From: JAAETI01 sp965368515
GTDB taxonomy: Bacteria > Actinomycetota > Acidimicrobiia > Spongiisociales > UBA5794
Length of the DNA stretch: 13,841 bases
Direction of reading: 5' to 3'
Assembly (NCBI GenBank): GCA_965368515.1
Contig: CBDUNF010000082.1
Span: 1 to 13,841 of the forward strand
Under the pieces are notes generated by a model that had not been told where the DNA came from, did not search any database, and worked only from the letters and a program-made list of their open reading frames with translations. The position numbers and the translations under genes are program-made. Positions 1 to 6,982 of this stretch are shown piece by piece; positions within the stretch are counted from its first letter, which is position 1, and each line of letters begins with the position of its first letter.

Positions 1-1
1 C

Positions 2-94
2 GCAATGGCAGCACAGTTCGACCACTACGACGTCATCCCAGCCGAGGACGGGGCACCGCTCGAGAAATGGCACCGGATCGCACGCGGCTGGTAG
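2..94 (+). CDS. C-terminal end of an unidentified protein (partial)
   Basis: An open frame runs in from the left edge and ends at a TAG at 92-94, giving about 30 residues that finish in EKWHRIARGW. The composition (acidic and aromatic residues, then a basic tail) looks like a real C-terminus, but the piece is too short to assign to a family. The internal ATG at 5-7 has no visible ribosome binding site, so the start most likely lies outside the window. The next gene, on the same strand, starts about 100 bp later with its own ribosome binding site. It could also be a chance open frame. Confidence 0.4.
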   Translation, partial: AMAAQFDHYDVIPAEDGAPLEKWHRIARGW

Positions 95-167
95 GTAGCA
101 CCGAACCGAAACAAGCCGTTCTTTCGCGACCTCAGGTGGCAAGGCGATTCCTGTCACTCGTGCCCTC

Positions 168-192
168 TATGTTCGCTCTACCCAAGGGAGGA
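168..192 (+). promoter_or_regulatory. Candidate -10 box and ribosome binding site of the YunG-like gene
   Basis: TATGTT at 168-173 fits the TANNNT form of a -10 box. A purine-rich GGGAGGA at about 186-192 sits 4 bases before the GTG at 197. No convincing -35 box is visible, so the promoter part is weak; the ribosome binding site is good and fixes the start. Confidence 0.4.
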
Positions 193-196
193 CAAC

Positions 197-592
197 GTGA
201 TCGAACGTCAACAAGTGCTCGACGCAATCCGTAGCTGCTGGTCTGCAGACACGAGCGGAACCCCCGAGGAATGGAGCCCCCAAAACCCGGCAAAGGGCCA
301 ATGCGATGTCTCGTCATTCATCGCTTGGGAATACCTCGGTGGTGATCTCGTGCTGTCTCGTGTCTTCATCGACGGCGAGCAAACTGAGCACCACTACTCG
401 AACCGTCTCGAAGGCGAAGACATCGACGTGACCGCAGGGCAGTTCTCCGGGGATGAGGAGATCAAGGAGGTCTCTGTCGTCGCGGACGACTACCTCCGCA
501 AGAACCGCGGCACCATGAGACCCGAGCTTGCTGCCCGCATCGTCGTCATGCGCTCCGCAGTTCGAGATCTGATCGGCGACCCTGTCCGGTAG
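197..592 (+). CDS. YunG-like family protein, function unknown
   Basis: This 131-residue protein starts at a GTG behind a good GGGAGGA site. It resembles the small YunG-type bacterial proteins of unknown role in its spaced pattern: W15 and W26, then NPAKGQC (30-36), then HHYSNRL (about 65-71), then DVTAGQF (about 77-83). I recognise the pattern from memory and have not run a search. The ordered Cys, His and Asp (C36, H65/H66, D77) could be a catalytic set, which is speculative. There is no signal peptide or membrane segment, so it is probably cytosolic. It appears to be transcribed alone and ends at a strong hairpin. It has no obvious link to the catabolic genes downstream. Confidence 0.75.
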   Translation: MIERQQVLDAIRSCWSADTSGTPEEWSPQNPAKGQCDVSSFIAWEYLGGDLVLSRVFIDGEQTEHHYSNRLEGEDIDVTAGQFSGDEEIKEVSVVADDYLRKNRGTMRPELAARIVVMRSAVRDLIGDPVR

Positions 593-616
593 CCGCAGCT
601 GCCGAGATCAGAAATC

Positions 617-666
617 AACAGATCCCGGGCCGTGAGATGGTGAAGTCTCACGTCCCGGGATCTGTT
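617..666. terminator. Long hairpin, bidirectional terminator candidate
   Basis: AACAGATCCCGGG at 617-629 is perfectly complementary to 654-666, and the stem continues inward through 631-637 with 646-652. That gives about 20 pairs with a single C/T mismatch and an 8-base loop. It lies 25 bp past the YunG-like stop, in a convergent gap, so it can end transcription from either side. There is no long T run on the plus side, which is common for terminators in high-GC bacteria. Confidence 0.75.
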
Positions 667-688
667 CCACGGGGAGGAGGATCCGTGG
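667..688. repeat. Short inverted repeat in the convergent gap
   Basis: CCACGG at 667-672 pairs with CCGTGG at 683-688 around a 10-base purine-rich loop. It sits between two stronger hairpins and may be part of the same termination region; alone it is weak. Confidence 0.35.
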
Positions 689-692
689 TTGT

Positions 693-712
693 GGCCGGCT
701 GGGCAGCCGGCC
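693..712 (-). terminator. Hairpin terminator candidate downstream of mmsA
   Basis: GGCCGGCT at 693-700 pairs perfectly with AGCCGGCC at 705-712 around a 4-base loop. It lies 13 bp beyond the mmsA stop codon (726-728, minus strand). The stem is very GC-rich and no T run follows on the minus strand. Confidence 0.6.
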
Positions 713-725
713 GGTTTCGGGGGGC

Positions 726-2240
726 CTAACTGCGGGTGATGGTGCCTTCCCAGGTGCCCACCTTCTCGCCCTTCAAAGCTTCCTCGTCGAACCAGTAGCT
801 GGTGACGGCCTTGCTCTCGGTAAAGAACATGACTCCGTCCCTACCCATTACGTGCAGGTCACCGAAGAAGCTCTTCTTGTGACCGCTGAACGGGAATACC
901 GATATCGGCACCGGGATCCCGACGTTCACGCCGACCATGCCGGCATCGATACGACGTGAGAACTCACGCGCATAGTGCCCGCTCTGGGTGAAAATGGTTG
1001 CGCCGTTGGCGAACTCGCTGGAGTTGATCAACTCGAGACCCTCTTCGAAGCTCTTTACGCGCTTGACGAAGAGGACAGGGCCGAAGACCTCGCTGTTGCC
1101 GCACTCCATTTCTGGGGTGACGTGATCGAAGACTGTGGGGCCGACGAAGAACCCGTTCTCAAAGCCTTCCACCTTGAGATTCCGGCCATCGAGCACCAGT
1201 TCGGCTCCCTCAGCGACCGACTTATCGATCCAGTTGACAACAAACTCCTTGTGGCCCTCGTTGACCAGGGGACCCATATCGGTGCCCTCTTCGAACGCCG
1301 GACCGACCTTTCGCTCTTGAACCAGCTCGGTGATAGTCGCCACCAGCTCGTCTGCGATCTCTTCCTCGACCGCGATGGCCGGCAGGGCCATACACCGCTC
1401 GCCGGCGCAGCCGAATGCTGAGTTGATGATGCGCTGTGCGGTTGCCCGGATCGGAGCGTCTCGCATGACGAGGGCATGGTTCTTGGCCTCTGTGAGTGCC
1501 TGTACCCGCTTGCCATTGGCAGCGGCTGTCGAATAGATGTGAAGACCGACCTCGGTCGAACCAACAAAGCTGACACCCTGCACCTTCGGATGCACGAGCA
1601 AGCGCTCCGCCTCGTGGCGGGAGCAGGTGACCAGGTTGAAGACGCCCGGGGGAAGACCCGCCTCCTCGAACAGCTCAGCGATTGCCATTGCCGTTTGAGG
1701 TACGAAGGAGGCGGCCTTGAGGACGAACGTATTGCCGGTTGTGATCGCCAGAGGGCTCATCCACCCCATCGGGATCATCGCCGGGAAGTTCCAGGGCACG
1801 ATTCCGGCGAAGACGCCCATCGGCTCCCGATAGCTAACCGTGTCGTAGCCGTCAGCGACATTCATCAGGGAATCGCCCTGCATGGTCACCGGGACCGCAC
1901 ACGCGAGCTCAACGACCTCGATGGCTTTGAGCACGTCGCCACGGGCCTCTGCGTACGTCTTGCCCATCTCGGTGGCGAGCAGCATGGCCAGGTCATGAAG
2001 GTTCGCCTCGAGGAGGGCCTTCATCTTGAACATAACCTGTACCCGCTTGGTGATCGGGGTGTCACGCCAACCCGGATAGGCGGCTGCGGCAGCCTCGACT
2101 GCGGCATCCACCTCATCAGCAGTGCAGCGTGGGGCCTCGGCCATTACCTCGCCGGTGCTGCTGTTGGTGATCTCGTAATAGATCCCGCTGGTCGTGTCTT
2201 TCCACTCGCCACCAACCAGGTACTTCAGGCGTTTCGCCAT
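726..2240 (-). CDS. mmsA: Methylmalonate-/malonate-semialdehyde dehydrogenase (CoA-acylating)
   Basis: This enzyme oxidises a semialdehyde and transfers the acyl group to CoA with decarboxylation, using NAD+. In the family, methylmalonate semialdehyde (valine catabolism) gives propanoyl-CoA and malonate semialdehyde (inositol or beta-alanine catabolism) gives acetyl-CoA. The 504 residues match the usual length. Visible features are the NAD-fold PWNFP (149-153), K175, GSTEVG (227-232), the catalytic Cys at C283 in GERC, EVFGP (384-388) and the C-terminal NVGIPVP. At the position where hydrolytic aldehyde dehydrogenases carry ELGGK, it has EAKNH (251-255), the mark of the CoA-acylating class. 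The ATG follows GGAGGAG by 6 bases. It is monocistronic and divergent from the GH3 gene. The valine versus inositol role cannot be decided here; iolA is the alternative name. Confidence 0.92.
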   Translation of the reverse strand: MAKRLKYLVGGEWKDTTSGIYYEITNSSTGEVMAEAPRCTADEVDAAVEAAAAAYPGWRDTPITKRVQVMFKMKALLEANLHDLAMLLATEMGKTYAEARGDVLKAIEVVELACAVPVTMQGDSLMNVADGYDTVSYREPMGVFAGIVPWNFPAMIPMGWMSPLAITTGNTFVLKAASFVPQTAMAIAELFEEAGLPPGVFNLVTCSRHEAERLLVHPKVQGVSFVGSTEVGLHIYSTAAANGKRVQALTEAKNHALVMRDAPIRATAQRIINSAFGCAGERCMALPAIAVEEEIADELVATITELVQERKVGPAFEEGTDMGPLVNEGHKEFVVNWIDKSVAEGAELVLDGRNLKVEGFENGFFVGPTVFDHVTPEMECGNSEVFGPVLFVKRVKSFEEGLELINSSEFANGATIFTQSGHYAREFSRRIDAGMVGVNVGIPVPISVFPFSGHKKSFFGDLHVMGRDGVMFFTESKAVTSYWFDEEALKGEKVGTWEGTITRS

Positions 2241-2280
2241 GTGCCACTCCTCCGTCTTCTAACGAGCTAGCCCTATGGAA

Positions 2281-2301
2281 TAATCGATTATCGAAGATAT
2301 C
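2281..2301 (+). promoter_or_regulatory. Shared operator-like element, site 1 (mmsA/GH3 intergenic)
   Basis: It contains the perfect palindrome ATAATCGATTAT at 2280-2291 and the odd-centred repeat TCGAT-T-ATCGA at 2285-2295. Aligned without gaps it matches site 3 (12173-12193) at 17 of 21 positions and site 2 (6730-6750, read on the minus strand) at 16 of 21. It overlaps the predicted mmsA -10 box (2294-2299). It is about 95 bp from the GH3 start, so mmsA is the likelier target. The DNA-binding family is not identifiable. An even palindrome with central CG is compatible with LacI-type regulators, but that is only a suggestion. Confidence 0.6.
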
Positions 2302-2322
2302 ACGAAATCCTGAGAAAGTCGA
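2294..2322 (-). promoter_or_regulatory. Candidate mmsA promoter
   Basis: Read on the minus strand, TCGACT (2317-2322) and TATCTT (2294-2299) are 17 bases apart, a normal sigma-70-type spacing. The -35 match is weak and the -10 acceptable. The -10 occupies the same position relative to the shared element as TATCAT does in front of the VOC operon, which strengthens the call. Confidence 0.45.
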
Positions 2323-2381
2323 GCGAAACTGCCGCTACGGCCGGGTACGCACCATGCGGACGGGCGCCGAGCGGCTCCGGC

Positions 2382-2397
2382 TAGCCTCGACAGGGTG
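2382..2397 (+). promoter_or_regulatory. Candidate -10 box for a leaderless GH3 transcript
   Basis: TAGCCT at 2382-2387 fits TANNNT and ends 7 bases before the GTG at 2395, so transcription would start at or next to the start codon. No ribosome binding site precedes that GTG. Leaderless transcripts are frequent in Actinobacteria. No good -35 box is visible. Confidence 0.4.
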
Positions 2398-4626
2398 GAA
2401 ACCGACCCGCAGGTGGCTCGAATAGTCGAGACTATGACTCTCGATGAGAAGGTAGCCCAACTCTCCTGCGTAGCCCGAACCCCCGAAGCTCCCTGGCTCC
2501 TCGACGCCTCACCGAGCGACGCCGCGGCCGAACTGGTTCGCCGCCACCCCGACGGAATCGGCCAGCTGGGACGACCATCGCAACGGCTCGACCCCAAGGC
2601 CGCCGCCGATCTCGCCAACGCCGTTCAGCAGGCGCTGACAACTGAGACCCGACTCGGAATCCGCGCTCTGCTCAACGAGGAAGGCGTACATGGCCATATG
2701 GCGGTCGGGGCAACGATGTACCCCGCCGCGATTGCACTGGCCGCCACCTGGGATGTCAACCTGATCGAGCGCGTCTTCACTGCGATTGCCCGGGAGGTCC
2801 GTGCTCGGGGCAGCAACTACGTCTACGCACCCGTCCTCGATGTTGCCAGTGACCCGCGTTGGGGTCGATTCGAGGAGACGTTCGGCGAAGACCCCTACCT
2901 GGTGTCTGCCATGGGTGTTGCCGCGATACGCGGACTGCAGGGTACTGCTTGGCAGATACCGTCGGACAGGGTGCTTGCATGCGCCAAGCACTTCGCAGGA
3001 CACGGCGCACCGGAAGCGGGCATGAACGCGGCGCCGCTACGCGCCGGCGAAAGACAGTTGCGCGAGGACCATCTCGCCCCGTTTGCCGCCGTGGTGGAGC
3101 GGACCGACCTGGGTGCGCTCATGGCCGCCTACCACGAGATCGACGGAGTCCCCTGCCATGCCAACCCGTGGCTCTTGACCGACGTTCTCCGCACCGAATG
3201 GGGATTCGAGGGCCTGGTCTCCTCTGACGGCTTTGGCGTCCCCCAGTTGATCGATGAGCACCGCGTGGCCTCCGATCCGGAGGAGGCGGCCCGGCTGGCG
3301 ATCACCGCCGGTGTCGATTGTGAGGTCCCTGAGGGACGATGCTTCGCAACACTGGCCAACCAGGTCAGATCGGGAGACGTCGCAATCGCGTTCATCGACC
3401 GCGCAGTCGCCAGAGTGCTGACCGCAAAACAGCGGCTGGGACTGCTTAACGACGTCCCCCCGGTCCACGTGAGCCCTGCCGACATCGTCAACAACCCACA
3501 TCATCGCAAGCTTGCCCTCGAGGCGGCTCGCCGGTCCGTCACGCTGCTCAAGAACGATGACTCGCTCCTTCCGCTCCACCCGGATCGGCTGTCGCGGGTA
3601 GCGGTGATCGGCCCGAACGCCGCCGCCCTTCACCTTGGCGGCTACGCCCGCGAGGGACGGCCGGGCGTGTCGGTCCTGGAAGGGATCCGGGCCCGGCTGG
3701 GTGCCGACAAAGTTGAACACACCGAGGGATGCCGCATCAGCGAGGGGCCCGCCGGGGCAGCTGAGTGGTGGGCCGACGAAGTCGAAATGGCGAAAGCCGA
3801 AGATCAAGAGGGCAGCATTGCCGTCGCGGCCAAGCTTGCCAGAGCGGCAGATGTCGCCATCCTGGTCGTGGGAGGCAACGAAGCTACCGCGAGGGAAGGC
3901 TGGGCCGGGGACCATCTCGGCGACCGCGCTTCACTTTCCCTCCCCGGCGAACAGAGCAGCCTTGTCAAAGCCGTCACCGCCACCGGGACACCAACCGTCG
4001 CGGTGGTTATGGGCGGCCGGCCGCTCGATCTCACCCTCCTCGCCGAACGTTGCGACGCTCTGCTGCAGATTTGGTACCCGGGACAGGAAGGCGGCCAGGC
4101 GGTGGCGGAGGTTCTGTGTGGCGACGTCAATCCGTCAGGAAGACTCCCGATGACGATCCCGGGGCATGTCGGCCTTGTCCCGACAACCTACCGCGACAAG
4201 CCCTCGAAGCGGCGCGGATACCTCTTCGAGTCGCCGGGGCCGCTCTTCCCGTTCGGTTACGGCCTGTCATTCACGACGTTTGATTACTCCACTCCGGTCG
4301 CCGCCCCCGCAGTCATCGGGATCGGTGAGAGCACCTTGGTCAGCATCGCGGTAACCAATACCGGGCACCGAGCCGGCACCGAGGTGGTCCAGTGCTACGT
4401 GTGGGACCGGGTTGCATCCGTCACACGACCCCTGCAAACGCTGTGTGGCTTCGCACCCATCAACTTGGAACCGGGCGAGACGACAACGGTCGGATTCGAG
4501 ATCGGACCCGCTGCACTCTCACTCCTCGACCACGGGATGAAACGAGTCGTTGAGCCGGGCATCTTTGAACTCCGCCTCGGTGGCTCTTCGGCGTCGTGGG
4601 TCGCCACCGAGCTCACCGTGCGCTGA
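2395..4626 (+). CDS. Glycoside hydrolase family 3 (beta-glucosidase/beta-xylosidase-like), cytosolic
   Basis: The 743 residues show the full GH3 layout. A TIM-barrel domain carries the opening MTLDEKVAQL (about 14-23), WGRFEETFGEDPYL (about 156-169), KHF (198-200) and the nucleophile D278 in VSSDGFGV. The alpha/beta sandwich spans about 370-600, with LLKND near 384-388 and DRASLSLPGEQ near 510-520. The C-terminal fibronectin-III-like domain follows GYGLSFTTF (621-629). E501 is a possible acid/base in the second domain. The enzyme should remove beta-linked glucose or xylose from non-reducing ends. It has no signal peptide, so it should act on imported or internally made glycosides, yet no sugar transporter is nearby. 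The GTG start is preferred over ATG 2434 because it keeps the family's usual N-terminal helix. The exact sugar is not predictable. Confidence 0.9.
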   Translation: METDPQVARIVETMTLDEKVAQLSCVARTPEAPWLLDASPSDAAAELVRRHPDGIGQLGRPSQRLDPKAAADLANAVQQALTTETRLGIRALLNEEGVHGHMAVGATMYPAAIALAATWDVNLIERVFTAIAREVRARGSNYVYAPVLDVASDPRWGRFEETFGEDPYLVSAMGVAAIRGLQGTAWQIPSDRVLACAKHFAGHGAPEAGMNAAPLRAGERQLREDHLAPFAAVVERTDLGALMAAYHEIDGVPCHANPWLLTDVLRTEWGFEGLVSSDGFGVPQLIDEHRVASDPEEAARLAITAGVDCEVPEGRCFATLANQVRSGDVAIAFIDRAVARVLTAKQRLGLLNDVPPVHVSPADIVNNPHHRKLALEAARRSVTLLKNDDSLLPLHPDRLSRVAVIGPNAAALHLGGYAREGRPGVSVLEGIRARLGADKVEHTEGCRISEGPAGAAEWWADEVEMAKAEDQEGSIAVAAKLARAADVAILVVGGNEATAREGWAGDHLGDRASLSLPGEQSSLVKAVTATGTPTVAVVMGGRPLDLTLLAERCDALLQIWYPGQEGGQAVAEVLCGDVNPSGRLPMTIPGHVGLVPTTYRDKPSKRRGYLFESPGPLFPFGYGLSFTTFDYSTPVAAPAVIGIGESTLVSIAVTNTGHRAGTEVVQCYVWDRVASVTRPLQTLCGFAPINLEPGETTTVGFEIGPAALSLLDHGMKRVVEPGIFELRLGGSSASWVATELTVR

Positions 4627-4645
4627 TCACACCCGGCAACGCAAA

Positions 4646-4675
4646 GGCCCGGACCGCCTTTTGGCAGCCCGGGCC
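4646..4675. terminator. Hairpin between convergent GH3 and PEP-utiliser-like genes
   Basis: GGCCCGG at 4646-4652 pairs perfectly with CCGGGCC at 4669-4675 around a 16-base loop that contains a nested GCC/GGC pair around TTTT. It lies 20 bp beyond the GH3 stop and 19 bp beyond the stop of the minus-strand gene, so it may serve both. The long loop makes it a moderate candidate. Confidence 0.45.
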
Positions 4676-4693
4676 GGATGCGATTGGTTTCGT

Positions 4694-6451
4694 TTACAAG
4701 ATCTCGACTACACCGTTGGTGCCGTCGACACGAAGGCGGTCGCCAGTCTTGATCTCGCGGGTAGCGATACCGGTGCCGGTGACACCCGGGATCCCAAACT
4801 CGCGAGCCATGACTGCGGGGTGCGCAACCATGCCGCCGGCGTCGCAGACGATGCCGCCGATGATGGCGAACAACGGAGTCCACGCCGGGTTTGTCATCTG
4901 GCAAACCAGGATGTCGCCCTGCTTGACCTCGTCGAACTCGGCCGGTGAGGCCACAACCTTGGCAGTTGCTTCGATGACGCCCGGGGAAACACCAAGACCC
5001 TCGATGCGGCCCTTGGTCTCCGTATCGAAATGCAGCTTCTCGGGGAAGCCCCACAGGTTCAGATACGGGAACTGGAGCTGATCTTCGGTTGCCGTGCCGA
5101 TGAAATCCGGCGGACGGATCTTCTCGTTGGCTGCCCGCTCGGCGCGCCGCTGCGCAACGATGGCCTTCGCATCGATGAGGCTGGGATCGCCCATCAGATA
5201 GCGAAGCTCGTTGTACTTCATGTAGATGACATCGTCCGGCTCAGTGAGCAGACCCATCTTCACCAGATGGCGGCCGATGCAGATCAACACGACACGGGTG
5301 TGCTGGTGCGTGCCCTGGTCGATGTAGAAGTGGTGATCCGGTGTAAGCGGAGCCATCTTCAGGTTGATCTCGTTGGCAGCCTTCAGGGCCTCGAGCTCGG
5401 GGCCCTCGGGAATGCCTTCAAGCAGCTCGACAGCAGCAGCCTTGATGTCTTCCTTGAGGTGGGCAACGACCGGCCTGTGGTCGTAGTCAGAGTCCAGGTA
5501 GCCCTTGATTGTGTCAAGAACTGGTTCCGGTGTCTCAAACCGTGACGGGTAGATGAACTCGTGGCTCCAGACGGCGTGCCAGCCGAACTCGCGCTGGTAC
5601 CTGTCCTTGACGCCGTCGTTGAAGAACTTCTTGCCCTCTTCTGTGGTCATCAAAGCGGCCAGAATCTCAGCGCCGCTCTCGTTGGCGAAGGCCGCCTTGA
5701 GAACGTCGTTCGCCTTGACCTGATCCTTGAGCTCGACCAGAACCTCAATAGCGTCCCAGTTACGGTCCGCGGCTGAGTTCTGCAGACGGCCGAGGATCTC
5801 CTCGTGCTTCTGCTCGATCTTGTCCTCGCCACCAAGAGCAGCACCAAGCGCTGCACGCAGGGCCAGAGTCGATGACAGCTGCGAGAAGTTGAGCATCCAG
5901 TGGATCTTCCAGTGCCTGTCGACAATGTCGATGGCGTCCTCGAGGATCGTCGCCCACTCCATGAGCGGGATGTTCTCCCAGTCGTCGATCTTCTCTTCAA
6001 GGAACTTCAGGTTGCCGGCCATCTCCGGGACGAGGCGGTTGTGCCACCAGTCCGGGAAGTTTGCGCCGTACGTCGGAAGCACTGCACCGAGATATGCGCC
6101 GATCTTGGCTGCATACTCCGGATCATCCTTGGGGACCCGCGGGTAATACACGTTGCCGAACTCGGTCGCCGGGACTGCCATGTCCGGGTCGCAAGGGACG
6201 GCGGCGGTATACAGGTAGCCGTTGACGACCTTCTTGATCCAGTCCGAGGCAAACGGGGTGCCAAACCTGCGGAACATGTGATCGCAGGTGTTCACCCAGT
6301 TGGCGATGTCGTCGTACATGGGCGACACGGGCCGGGGGCAATGCAGATCGTCGTAGACCCAGAACAGGTCCTTTTCTTTTTCGCTTTCCCAATCGACTGG
6401 GAAACTCTCGTCACCCAAGAATTGGGCTACGACCTTGCTGGTATCTGCCAT
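4694..6451 (-). CDS. PEP-utiliser-like protein with swivelling phosphohistidine domain, no ATP-grasp domain
   Basis: This 585-residue protein ends in a PEP-utilizers mobile domain (about 485-585). It shows GVSPG, then GDILVCQMTNPAW, then the phosphohistidine motif DAGGMVAHPAVMAREFGIPGV-type with H544. In this superfamily (PEP synthase, PPDK, rifampicin phosphotransferase, phenylphosphate synthase) that His carries phosphate from a nucleotide-binding domain to a substrate. The long N-terminal part is alpha-helical and rich in Trp, His and acidic residues. Its HCPRPVSPMYDD stretch recalls the substrate-binding half of rifampicin phosphotransferase. No ATP-grasp or PEP-binding barrel is present or adjacent, so a partner must lie elsewhere or the activity differs. 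A TTG at 6475 extends the frame, but AAGGAG lies inside that extension at good spacing for ATG 6451, which I prefer. The substrate is unknown. Confidence 0.8.
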   Translation of the reverse strand: MADTSKVVAQFLGDESFPVDWESEKEKDLFWVYDDLHCPRPVSPMYDDIANWVNTCDHMFRRFGTPFASDWIKKVVNGYLYTAAVPCDPDMAVPATEFGNVYYPRVPKDDPEYAAKIGAYLGAVLPTYGANFPDWWHNRLVPEMAGNLKFLEEKIDDWENIPLMEWATILEDAIDIVDRHWKIHWMLNFSQLSSTLALRAALGAALGGEDKIEQKHEEILGRLQNSAADRNWDAIEVLVELKDQVKANDVLKAAFANESGAEILAALMTTEEGKKFFNDGVKDRYQREFGWHAVWSHEFIYPSRFETPEPVLDTIKGYLDSDYDHRPVVAHLKEDIKAAAVELLEGIPEGPELEALKAANEINLKMAPLTPDHHFYIDQGTHQHTRVVLICIGRHLVKMGLLTEPDDVIYMKYNELRYLMGDPSLIDAKAIVAQRRAERAANEKIRPPDFIGTATEDQLQFPYLNLWGFPEKLHFDTETKGRIEGLGVSPGVIEATAKVVASPAEFDEVKQGDILVCQMTNPAWTPLFAIIGGIVCDAGGMVAHPAVMAREFGIPGVTGTGIATREIKTGDRLRVDGTNGVVEIL

Positions 6452-6729
6452 TCGGCAAATCTCCTTCCTGTCCAACTACGTGTTCCTGCGACCCTGGGCC
6501 GCGTTACAGACGAACCCCTTTCATGTCCGGTGCCGCATCCCGCGACTTGATTCCTGGCGCGACAAACAAAGCTGTGCGATTGGAGCCGATAGCCGTTGCG
6601 GCGGAGAGGTGAAGATCGACATCGCATCCCCGATTAGGGGTAGTCGGTCGGGGGCGAGTTGTAGAACGAGCAGTCACCCTGTTAGCCAATGAAATAGGCG
6701 TTTGTAGCAACTCAGAACGCTCGTGCAAG

Positions 6730-6750
6730 ACGATCCTCGATAATCGATCA
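6730..6750 (-). promoter_or_regulatory. Shared operator-like element, site 2 (upstream of PEP-utiliser-like gene)
   Basis: Read on the minus strand it shares ATCGATTATCGA with site 1 and matches it at 16 of 21 positions. It contains the perfect odd-centred inverted repeat TCGAT-A-ATCGA at 6737-6747. Its orientation relative to the nearest downstream gene is opposite to sites 1 and 3; because the core is nearly symmetric this need not matter. It lies about 280 bp before ATG 6451. Confidence 0.55.
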
Positions 6751-6779
6751 CCTACAGACTACGGAGAACACACGGTCAA
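6751..6779 (-). promoter_or_regulatory. Weak promoter candidate for the PEP-utiliser-like gene
   Basis: On the minus strand TTGACC (6774-6779) is a good -35 box and TGTAGG (6751-6756) a poor -10 box, 17 bases apart. The -10 directly abuts the shared element, the same arrangement seen before mmsA and the VOC operon. A start here would give a leader of nearly 300 bases. Confidence 0.3.
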
Positions 6780-6894
6780 AGTCAACTCCGAATTCGGGAC
6801 TGCGCGGCAGAACTGCGATGGGTACCCGCACCCCCTCTACGACCTCGCCCCCTGAGCCGGTCAATCCCCCCGAGGGAATCTGGTGCGTTGGGTT

Positions 6895-6980
6895 TGCATC
6901 CCCTTACCCCTTCGCTTCGATCGGTCCCTCTCCCGCAGGGAGAGGGGTTCTCAGCTCTTTTCGGGAGGGTCGGCGAGGGC
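6895..6980. repeat. GC-rich palindromic block, candidate dispersed intergenic repeat
   Basis: The centre is a perfect hairpin, CCCTCTCCC (6926-6934) with GGGAGAGGG (6938-6946) around GCA. It is flanked by loosely complementary arms: CCCCTTACCCC on the left and GGGAGGGTCGGCGAGGGC on the right. The make-up resembles a widespread class of intergenic palindromes built around CCCTCTCCC...GGGAGAGGG in GC-rich genomes. Only one copy is present here, so being a repeat family is an inference. It could also add to termination of the operon on its right. Confidence 0.45.
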
Positions 6981-6982
6981 GC

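Noticed and set aside
975..1421. Plus-strand 148-residue open frame
   Set aside because: It lies wholly inside mmsA, which has full family motifs on the other strand; it is a shadow of GC-rich coding DNA.
1476..2270. Plus-strand 264-residue open frame
   Set aside because: Antisense to mmsA, no ribosome binding site and no recognisable domain.
3037..3915. Minus-strand 292-residue open frame
   Set aside because: Antisense to the GH3 catalytic region; its sequence shows no domain character.
6504..6728. Minus-strand 74-residue open frame in the leader region
   Set aside because: No ribosome binding site, no domain, and composition unlike neighbouring proteins.
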